NCBI GenBank assembly: GCA_017354095.1
Contig: JAFMRP010000441.1
Coordinates: 1-5,212 of the forward strand
DNA: 5,212 bases
Direction: 5' to 3'
Source: Ktedonobacteraceae bacterium
Lineage (GTDB): Bacteria; Chloroflexota; Ktedonobacteria; Ktedonobacterales; Ktedonobacteraceae
Under the pieces are notes generated by a model, which was given only the letters and a program-made list of their open reading frames with translations, made no database searches and had not been told where the DNA came from. Positions 1 to 4,719 of the stretch are shown here, piece by piece. Every line of letters begins with the position of its first letter. Position 1 is the stretch's first letter. Made by a program: the position numbers and the translations under genes.

Positions 1-2
1 TC

Positions 3-1175
3 GGCTACCTGGGAGCCATCTTTCGCACGAATGGAAACCTGCTTATTTCGCTCATCGCCACGGGTATCGTCGCTGTGGTTTTTCAACCGCTGCGCGCTTT
101 CCTGCAGCGCGCGGTCAATCGGCTGCTCTATGGTCTGCGCGATGAGCCATATGCGGTGCTGGCCGGGCTTGGACAGCGCTTACAAGCCACTCTGGCACCT
201 GACGCCATCCTGTCCACGATCGTCGTCACCGTGAGAGAAGCGCTCAAACTTTCGTATGCCGCCATCGAGTTGAAGGAAGGAGATGTGCCCAGGCTTACCT
301 CCTCAGCGGGTATTCCCCCTGCAAAAGAGGCGCTGCGGCTGCCTCTGGTCTACCAGGGCGAGTCCGTCGGCACCTTGCTCATTGCTCCTCGTGGACGTGA
401 TGAAGAACTGACGCCCGCTGACTTCCATCTCTTAGACGATCTAACGCGCCAGATTGGGATTGCGGTTCACACGGTACGCCTGACCGGCGATTTGCAGGCT
501 TTGACCAGAGACCTGCAACGTTCACGGGAACACCTTGTGACGGCGCGAGAAGAAGAACGGCGCAGGTTGAGGCGTGATCTGCACGATGGTCTGGGACCAA
601 TGCTCAGTGCAGTCATGCTGAAAGTGGGTCTGGTACGCACGCTCTACCAGCGCGATCTGGCCACAACCGATGCGTTGCTGAACCAGCTTGAGTCAGAGAT
701 TGAACTGGTCATTGCAGATATTCGGCGCCTGGTCTATAATCTGCGACCTCCGGCACTTGACGAGTTAGGGCTCTCTGGTGCCATCCGCGAGTATGCAGAT
801 AGGCTTGGAGGTGACACACAGGCACTCAAAGTCACAGTGGAAACTCCCGCCTCACTGCCTGTGCTCCCTGCAGCTGTAGAAGTCGCGGCTTATCGGATTG
901 TGCAGGAAGCCGTGACGAATGTCATTCGTCATGCCCGTGCGCATATGTGCCGGGTGCGTCTTCTGGTAGATACGACCCTCCATATTGAGGTACAGGATGA
1001 CGGCACAGGCTTTGAGGAAACCCACTCAACTGGCGTGGGCCTTCTCTCAATGCGCGAACGGGCAGAGGAATTGGGAGGCTCATTCACCTTGAAAAAAAAC
1101 CAGCCTTGTGGAACAGTGATTCTCGCGCATCTCCCACTGCTAGAGAGCAGTGCCGAGACAAGCGCACGCGTGTAA
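3..1175 (+). CDS. NarL-type sensor histidine kinase, 5' end missing
   Basis: The frame is open from the left edge, so the true start is outside the window; 390 residues are visible. They begin with the end of a membrane segment (about residues 12-30) and a basic juxtamembrane stretch containing FQPLRAFLQRAVNRLLYG. A GAF-like domain follows at about 50-160. A coiled linker leads to a HisKA_3 dimerisation domain with EEERRRLRRDLHDGLGP, whose His (codon 582-584, visible residue 194) is the expected phosphoacceptor. The HATPase_c domain shows an N box (VQEAVTNVIRHA), a G1 box (DDGTGF) and a G2 box (GVGLLSMRERAEELGG), so catalysis looks intact. By family knowledge it autophosphorylates on His and passes phosphate to the response regulator encoded 12 nt downstream. 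It should be a membrane protein with a cytoplasmic kinase. The signal sensed cannot be read from the visible part. The Shine-Dalgarno sequence of the next gene overlaps this stop codon, which supports co-translation. Confidence 0.95.
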   Translation, partial: GYLGAIFRTNGNLLISLIATGIVAVVFQPLRAFLQRAVNRLLYGLRDEPYAVLAGLGQRLQATLAPDAILSTIVVTVREALKLSYAAIELKEGDVPRLTSSAGIPPAKEALRLPLVYQGESVGTLLIAPRGRDEELTPADFHLLDDLTRQIGIAVHTVRLTGDLQALTRDLQRSREHLVTAREEERRRLRRDLHDGLGPMLSAVMLKVGLVRTLYQRDLATTDALLNQLESEIELVIADIRRLVYNLRPPALDELGLSGAIREYADRLGGDTQALKVTVETPASLPVLPAAVEVAAYRIVQEAVTNVIRHARAHMCRVRLLVDTTLHIEVQDDGTGFEETHSTGVGLLSMRERAEELGGSFTLKKNQPCGTVILAHLPLLESSAETSARV

Positions 1176-1180
1176 AGGAG
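1174..1180 (+). promoter_or_regulatory. Ribosome binding site of the response regulator
   Basis: AAAGGAG lies 7 nt upstream of the ATG at 1188 and overlaps the last two bases of the kinase stop codon. It fixes the regulator start and links translation of the two genes. Confidence 0.85.
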
Positions 1181-1187
1181 CAAAGAG

Positions 1188-1835
1188 ATGGACGCTTTAA
1201 CAGTTCTCATTGTGGACGATCATCAGTTCTTTCGCGATGGTGTGCATGCGCTCCTGGATGCTCAACCCGACATGGAATGTGTGGGAGAAGCGACGACTGG
1301 CGAAGAGGCAATCCGCCTTTCAGCCGAGATGCAGCCTGATGTGGTGCTCATGGATGTGCATATGCCTGGCATGGGTGGGGTGGACGCGACTCGCCAGATT
1401 ATGAAGAACAGTCCCCAGATTCGCGTCCTGGTGGTGACCATGTTCGAGGATGATCACCTGGTATTTGCCGCGATGCGAGCGGGGGCACGCGGCTATCTGC
1501 TCAAAGGAGTCCGGCATGAAGACATGGTACGAGCGATACGAGCTGTGGGTAACGGCGACGCCATCTTCAGCCCGGCGATTGCGACCAGGCTGGTCAGCTA
1601 TTTCTCGGCGCTGCAGCCAGAACATCCTTCGCAGGTCTTTCCCGAACTGGGTCAGCGAGAACGCGAAATTCTCGCCTTACTGGCGCAGGGATACAAAAAT
1701 GCTGAGATTGCTGAACGTCTGGTCATCAGTCCAAAAACTGTTCGCAACTATGTCTCCAATATCATCAGTAAGCTCCAGGTAGCTGATCGTGCCCAGGCCA
1801 TTGTGCGCGCGAAGGATGCTGGATTGGGAAATTGA
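1188..1835 (+). CDS. NarL/FixJ-family response regulator
   Basis: This is a complete 215-residue protein, the usual length for a NarL/LuxR-type regulator. Residues 1-120 form a receiver domain: the acidic pair is Asp10-Asp11, the phosphoacceptor is Asp56 in LMDVHMPGMGG, the switch Thr is Thr84 and the conserved Lys is Lys106 in GYLLKG. Residues about 150-210 form a LuxR-type helix-turn-helix with the pattern LGQREREILALLAQG, then NAEIAERLVISPKTVRNYVS. All key residues are present, so it should be phosphorylatable and bind DNA. It follows a HisKA_3 kinase by 12 nt, the standard pairing for this family, and is its probable cognate partner. Targets cannot be identified here; self-regulation of the operon is a common arrangement but is not shown by the sequence. 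Confidence 0.96.
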   Translation: MDALTVLIVDDHQFFRDGVHALLDAQPDMECVGEATTGEEAIRLSAEMQPDVVLMDVHMPGMGGVDATRQIMKNSPQIRVLVVTMFEDDHLVFAAMRAGARGYLLKGVRHEDMVRAIRAVGNGDAIFSPAIATRLVSYFSALQPEHPSQVFPELGQREREILALLAQGYKNAEIAERLVISPKTVRNYVSNIISKLQVADRAQAIVRAKDAGLGN

Positions 1836-1844
1836 TCTTTTGAG

Positions 1845-1850
1845 AAGGGA
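1845..1850 (+). promoter_or_regulatory. Ribosome binding site that fixes the start of the membrane sensor gene
   Basis: AAGGGA sits 7 nt before the ATG at 1858. The frame is also open from an ATG at 1789, but that start lies inside the response regulator gene and would add 23 residues that are only an out-of-frame reading of its HTH region. The 1858 start is preferred. Confidence 0.75.
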
Positions 1851-1857
1851 AAGAAAC

Positions 1858-3228
1858 ATGAACAGATCGCATGGTGAACAGAAAAAGAGAAGCGAATCGG
1901 CTCATCCCAACGCTGTGAAGACGCGCTTCACAGGCTTGCGGTTGGTGCTTGTCCGTGCTGTGTGGTTGGCGCTGGTGCTTCCCAGTCTGGGGCTCTTTGT
2001 GGCCGGCCTGCCCGCCTATTATCAGCGCGTCCAAACGCCCTGCGTCAGTGTTGATACATGTATCTTTGCCGGAGAAATGACAGTAAAAGGGTTGCGGGCG
2101 CTTTCTTCCCTTGGCGTCTCTGTCAGTGAATATGCCGCTTTGAACGTCATCTTCTGGGTGATCATCATTGCCATTTGGAGTATCATGGGCTTCCTCATCT
2201 TCTGGCGCAAGTCGAATGAAGGCATGGCCCTACTGGCAGCCTTTGCTCTTGTGATGTTCAATCTTACCTACCCAGGGCTTTCCACCTCTGCGCTGACCAG
2301 CGTGTATCCAGTCCTCATTCTCCCGATCACGCTGGTCGGTGTACTTGGGCAAGTTGCCATTGCTCTCTTCTTTCTCCTCTTTCCCAGTGGACGCCTGTTC
2401 CCGCGCTGGACCGGCCTGATCATCCCGCTGGTCATTATTCAGGCTGCCTCAGTCGTCTTTCCTCCCACGTCGCCGTTCAACCAAAATAATTGGCCAGGCT
2501 GGCTCAATGGCCTGTTTGCGCTCGTTATCTATGGGAGCATTCTCATTGCACAGATCTTTCGGTATCGGCGAGCTTCCACTCCTCTCCAGCGCCAGCAGAC
2601 CAAGTGGGTGGTCTTTGGCATGAGCATGGTGGTCACAGGATTATTCGTCTTTGGTCTGCTCTTCTCGCTCTTTTTCCCGGCACTCACTCAGCCCGATACC
2701 CCGTATTCCTTGATTACGCTCGTCTATCCTTTTCTCTGGCTCCTGCTGCCTTTCTCGATTGGCATGGCGATCCTGCGCTATCGCTTGTACGACATCGATA
2801 TCCTGATTAATCGCACGCTCGTCTACGGCGGGCTTTCCAGCATCTTGGTGGCACTCTATGCTGGGCTCACCATCGGGTTGGAAAGCCTGGTCAGGTTGCT
2901 CATCAGGCAAAACTCGCAGCCGGTGATCATTATGGTTTCTACCCTGGTGATTGCTGCCCTCTTTCACCCTTTACGTCACCGGATTCAGAACGTCATCGAC
3001 CGACGCTTCTACCGGCACAAGTATGACGCGCAGAAGACCCTGGCGGCTTTTGCTTCCACCTTGCACAACGAAGTTCATTTGCAGGTGTTAAGTGAACACG
3101 TATTGGCGGTAGTCAATGAGACAATGCAACCCGCGCATATTTCGCTCTGGTTGCGCGCGCCTCGGCAGAACGTCGAACAATTGTCGCGTCACGTTGAACA
3201 GCCAGAGATGAGGAACAAGGATGCTTGA
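1858..3228 (+). CDS. Polytopic membrane sensor-like protein without a kinase domain
   Basis: A 456-residue protein with a basic N-terminus and about ten predicted membrane segments (roughly 30-52, 94-116, 122-140, 151-175, 186-202, 215-234, 250-273, 284-306, 321-346, 355-372). The first loop carries Cys62 and Cys68, possibly outside the membrane. Signature stretches are YDIDILINRTLVYGGLS (311-327), RRFYRHKYDAQKTLAAF (382-398) and ETMQPAHISLWLR (421-433). I recognise these from N-terminal sensory halves of Chloroflexota histidine kinases and from stand-alone relatives; no named function is known to me. Residues about 355-433 align without gaps to the juxtamembrane/early GAF part of the kinase at 3-1175 (FHPLR against FQPLR). 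The protein stops just where a GAF-kinase module would follow, so no catalytic domain is present. It lies 22 nt after the response regulator in the same operon and may be an accessory sensor or modulator of that pair; this role is inferred. Confidence 0.85.
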   Translation: MNRSHGEQKKRSESAHPNAVKTRFTGLRLVLVRAVWLALVLPSLGLFVAGLPAYYQRVQTPCVSVDTCIFAGEMTVKGLRALSSLGVSVSEYAALNVIFWVIIIAIWSIMGFLIFWRKSNEGMALLAAFALVMFNLTYPGLSTSALTSVYPVLILPITLVGVLGQVAIALFFLLFPSGRLFPRWTGLIIPLVIIQAASVVFPPTSPFNQNNWPGWLNGLFALVIYGSILIAQIFRYRRASTPLQRQQTKWVVFGMSMVVTGLFVFGLLFSLFFPALTQPDTPYSLITLVYPFLWLLLPFSIGMAILRYRLYDIDILINRTLVYGGLSSILVALYAGLTIGLESLVRLLIRQNSQPVIIMVSTLVIAALFHPLRHRIQNVIDRRFYRHKYDAQKTLAAFASTLHNEVHLQVLSEHVLAVVNETMQPAHISLWLRAPRQNVEQLSRHVEQPEMRNKDA

Positions 3229-3385
3229 AAAGAGGAGACTCCATTTTCCTTTCTTCGATCTGTTTTCTCATCAAACGAACCAGCCTGTTGGCATCGAGAT
3301 GCCACCAACGAGGTGGCCAGGCTTCACGAGCTGGGCGACATTGCACTTTCTGTCATTGTCGTCCTGGTCAGTCTCGTGTACCTGA
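3221..3385 (+). other. Short ORF overlapping the sensor stop, possible displaced 5' end of the CDF fragment
   Basis: An ATG at 3221 overlaps the sensor stop codon (TGA at 3226-3228) in a coupling-like arrangement, with an AGGA at 3211-3214. It opens a 54-codon frame beginning MLEKRRLHFPFFDLFSHQTN. The first 25 or so residues look protein-like and faintly recall the start of DUF47 (PhoU-like) proteins. After about codon 27 the composition becomes Trp/Ser-rich and reads as the wrong frame of the CDF fragment. The natural interpretation is one gene start followed by a frameshift near 3290-3312 into the frame that ends at 3747. It could also be spurious. Confidence 0.3.
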
Positions 3386-3747
3386 TCACTCCCTGGCAAG
3401 GGATCGATGCCATGCTGTCCGTGCTGGTCATCAATCAGATCGTGCTCGGCGCATGGAGAGTGATGCGTCAGCAGATCGGCATCCTGCTACGGGAGGCACC
3501 ATTCGACGTGGAGTACTTCTTTCTGCTACTGCAGGAGGAACAAGGGTCATTCGAACTGGCAGCGTTGCCAGTGGTGCTGCCGACGGGTGAGCTCCTCGAT
3601 ATCCAGCTTCGCCTGCGGCAGCGAAGCGAGCGGGTCATTGATACATCGGCACTGGCACGCTTGGAGGAGACCGTGCGAGAAATACTGCACGATCAGTTCG
3701 ACATAGAGAAGCAGCTCCGCTTCTCCTTCGGGCTGATCAGACAGTAG
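3313..3747 (+). pseudogene. C-terminal half of a cation diffusion facilitator (CDF) metal transporter
   Basis: The frame from a GTG at 3313 encodes 144 residues. HELGD (5-9) matches the HxxxD metal-site motif of CDF helix 5. Two membrane helices follow (about 10-27 and 29-50), then QQIGILLREAP, the typical exit of helix 6. Residues about 60-144 resemble the cytoplasmic dimerisation domain, ending in ALARLEETVREILHDQFDIE. Family members have about 290-330 residues and six helices and export Zn2+ or similar cations by proton antiport. Helices 1-4, with the other half of the transport site, are absent, so transport is unlikely. There is no good ribosome binding site at the GTG. The frame is open back to the sensor stop at 3226-3228 but has no ATG there, while an ATG at 3221 lies in another frame. 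I read it as a truncated, probably frameshifted remnant. A short functional protein is possible because the remaining frame has no stops. Confidence 0.6.
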
Positions 3748-3766
3748 GTGCTCACCAAGCAGTACG

Positions 3767-3802
3767 GGGAGATCTCGTAACCGAGCGGTTGCGAGATCTC
3801 CC
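3767..3802. repeat. Long inverted repeat (hairpin 1)
   Basis: The arms at 3767-3783 and 3786-3802 pair over 17 positions with one T-G wobble (3778/3791). The outer GGGAGATCTCG pairs perfectly with CGAGATCTCCC. It begins 20 nt after the CDF fragment stop. No T-run follows on either strand, so it is not a canonical intrinsic terminator, although it could slow polymerase or protect an RNA 3' end. Confidence 0.85.
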
Positions 3803-3813
3803 ATCGAGCGCAA

Positions 3814-3827
3814 GAGCGACCTCGCTC
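3814..3827. repeat. Short inverted repeat (hairpin 2)
   Basis: GAGCG and CGCTC flank a four-base ACCT loop. It is short and could be chance alone, but it fills most of the gap between the two larger hairpins. Confidence 0.45.
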
Positions 3828-3830
3828 ACG

Positions 3831-3880
3831 TGTTGGCCATGGCGCTCTCCATGCCCAACATGGGGAGCGCCATGGCAACA
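3831..3880. repeat. Long inverted repeat (hairpin 3)
   Basis: The arms at 3831-3853 and 3859-3880 pair over 22 positions with one bulged G in the left arm and one wobble-type mismatch, around a CCCAA loop (3854-3858). The core is CCATGGCGCTC opposite GAGCGCCATGG. It directly abuts the next hairpin at 3881. No T-tract follows on either strand. Confidence 0.85.
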
Positions 3881-3914
3881 ACCATCATGGGGGTCGTATG
3901 ACCCCCATGATGGT
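3881..3914. repeat. Perfect 15-bp inverted repeat (hairpin 4)
   Basis: ACCATCATGGGGGTC at 3881-3895 and its exact complement at 3900-3914 flank a GTAT loop. No mismatch occurs in the stem. Like its neighbours it lacks a following T-run on either strand. Confidence 0.9.
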
Positions 3915-4074
3915 GAGACACCTCATCCATGATCACATGCCCAATGATGAGATGCTCTCGTGTGGTATCGAGCTCCTCTTTGGTCGCCCTCTGGAGCCAG
4001 TGAGCCACTCATCATGTGCTCTGCCTGTACCATGAATGGTCGATCAATCGCCGAGTGCCTCGGGTCATTCTCCA

Positions 4075-4404
4075 TTATCTGGTGTGAACGGTGAGCGGTC
4101 CATGATCATCACAATGGTCACCATGCGGAAAATGTAGGCGTCCTTCATAGAGATAATCGCGATGATCCCCATGAGGCACCGTCTCATGCCCGCAGGCTTG
4201 ATGCCCACATGCACAAGAAGTGGGAGCGCAGGCCGCGGGATTCTGATGGCTCACCGCGATCACATGTTCATCATAATGTCCCTCGTGAGGAAAGTGCAGG
4301 TGACCTTCGTGCAGGTAATCAATGTGACCTTCGTGTTCGATGGCTTGATGACCGCAATGCTCGCCATGGCGATGGGAATGCGGTTCATGCGTTGTATGGG
4401 TCAT
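4075..4404 (-). CDS. Histidine-rich two-repeat metal-binding protein
   Basis: A complete 109-residue protein with 25 His and 6 Cys, no signal peptide and no membrane segment. Two related units occupy about residues 18-47 and 67-101. The first reads GHQAIEHEGHIDYLHEG then HLHFPHEGHYDEH; the second reads GHETVPHGDHRDYLYEG then RLHFPHGDHCDDH. They are joined by a Cys-containing linker (Cys59, 64, 66, 71). I recognise this as a widespread small hypothetical family of actinobacteria and Chloroflexota, often found near zinc-regulation and CDF genes. A cytoplasmic buffer or chaperone for Zn2+ or a similar cation is the likely role, inferred from composition and context. The start is supported by AGGAAGA at 4411-4417. 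It converges with a CDF transporter fragment, which fits a metal-homeostasis locus. It appears intact even though the neighbouring transporter is broken. Confidence 0.88.
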   Translation of the reverse strand: MTHTTHEPHSHRHGEHCGHQAIEHEGHIDYLHEGHLHFPHEGHYDEHVIAVSHQNPAACAPTSCACGHQACGHETVPHGDHRDYLYEGRLHFPHGDHCDDHGPLTVHTR

Positions 4405-4410
4405 ATCGGC

Positions 4411-4417
4411 TCTTCCT
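4411..4417 (-). promoter_or_regulatory. Ribosome binding site of the His-rich gene
   Basis: Read on the minus strand, AGGAAGA lies about 6-9 nt before the ATG at 4404. It supports this start, and the coding frame begins MTHTTHEPHSHRHG immediately after. Confidence 0.75.
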
Positions 4418-4442
4418 TTCTGCGAACAACGATCCAGTGGTC

Positions 4443-4471
4443 ATTGTATGTCTCTTACCATAGGAGTGCAA
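4443..4471 (-). promoter_or_regulatory. Candidate promoter of the His-rich gene
   Basis: On the minus strand, TACAAT (4443-4448; five of six matches to the -10 consensus) is preceded at exactly 17 bp by TTGCAC (4466-4471; three of six to the -35 consensus). Transcription would start near 4436, leaving a leader of about 32 nt. The -35 is weak, which would suit an activated or derepressed metal promoter. No clear Zur/Fur or ArsR-type palindrome was recognised over it. Confidence 0.35.
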
Positions 4472-4484
4472 GGAGAGGGATTTG

Positions 4485-4509
4485 GCCTGCCTCATGCATC
4501 CTGGCAGGC
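4485..4509. repeat. Seven-base inverted repeat
   Basis: GCCTGCC at 4485-4491 and GGCAGGC at 4503-4509 flank an 11-base loop. It lies just upstream of the candidate minus-strand promoter (starting 14 bases beyond the -35). It could be an operator or chance; no T-run follows. Confidence 0.4.
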
Positions 4510-4710
4510 GTCTTTCATGCGACTCATGATCGAAGAGCGCCAGAAGAGGGGGAGATCAGGATCCTTTTCTGACCCTCAATGAAGCAGGAAAGGGGATCGG
4601 TCGGCCTCTGAGGCGATGTGTGCAGCAACAGGAGCAAAAGAGAGAATCCGGATAGCCTCACACTATGATCATACATCACCACCATCGCGTCTCAACATGT
4701 ACCACTAGAA

Positions 4711-4714
4711 AGGA
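4711..4714 (+). promoter_or_regulatory. Ribosome binding site of the right-edge gene
   Basis: AGGA, within GAAAGGA, lies 5 nt before the ATG at 4720 and supports that start. Confidence 0.65.
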
Positions 4715-4719
4715 CTCTT

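Larger units (their letters stand above)
3826..4008 (-). pseudogene. Possible decayed small CDS with a HHHGGH motif
   Basis: A 60-codon minus-strand frame starts at a GTG (4008) and ends at 3826, inside the gap between the convergent CDF fragment and the His-rich gene. Its first half, including ATKEELDTTREHLIIGHVIM, looks like a genuine amphipathic helix, followed by SHHHGGHT. The last third (Met/Ala-rich) is read through hairpins 3 and 4 and may be non-coding. A stop lies immediately upstream of the GTG, and a -/+1 shift there would join it to an upstream ATG near 4013-4018. There is no clear ribosome binding site. The product is not recognised. It may be the remains of a metal-related gene lying downstream of the His-rich gene, or a chance frame. 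Confidence 0.25.
3748..4074. other. Convergent intergenic region with hairpin cluster
   Basis: The 327 bases between the ends of the CDF fragment (plus) and the His-rich gene (minus) contain no confident gene. Positions 3767-3914 are occupied by the four hairpins listed separately. The remainder carries the weak minus-strand frame at 3826-4008 and a minor ACCAT/ATGGT inverted repeat at 4029-4040. Convergent gene ends commonly carry shared termination structures, so that is the default explanation. Confidence 0.7.
4405..4719. other. Divergent intergenic region
   Basis: The 315 bases between the His-rich gene (minus) and the gene starting at 4720 (plus) contain no convincing coding frame. It holds the candidate minus-strand promoter at 4443-4471, a GCCTGCC/GGCAGGC inverted repeat at 4485-4509, and a ten-base palindrome TATGATCATA at 4664-4673. 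I found no convincing -35/-10 pair for the rightward gene; TATGAT at 4664-4669 has no partner at 16-18 bp. No tRNA or obvious attachment site is seen. Confidence 0.6.

Noticed and set aside
379..600. Minus-strand frames opposite the kinase (also 929-1210) and opposite the regulator (1320-1625)
   Set aside because: They lie entirely opposite strongly supported genes and have no recognisable domains or start signals.
1789..1857. Upstream ATG that would lengthen the membrane sensor by 23 residues
   Set aside because: It lies inside the response regulator gene and has no ribosome binding site of its own, while the ATG at 1858 has AAGGGA at a proper distance.
3226..3228. TGA at the end of the sensor gene as a recoded codon joining it to the CDF fragment, because the frame stays open to 3747
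   Set aside because: The sensor's C-terminus ends naturally after its ETMQP..SLWLR motif with a polar tail, and no recoding signal is seen. The shared frame is most simply chance.
3767..3914. CRISPR array or canonical Rho-independent terminators
   Set aside because: The units are inverted repeats of different sequence, not regularly spaced direct repeats, and none is followed by a T-run on either strand.
4162..4572. 136-codon plus-strand frame across the His-rich gene
   Set aside because: It is the antisense shadow of the His-rich protein; its Met-rich composition comes from reverse-complemented His codons (CAT/ATG), and it has no ribosome binding site.
4664..4673. TATGATCATA palindrome with TATGAT as a -10 box for the right-edge gene
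   Set aside because: No acceptable -35 lies 16-18 bp upstream, and a ten-base palindrome in AT-rich intergenic DNA can arise by chance.
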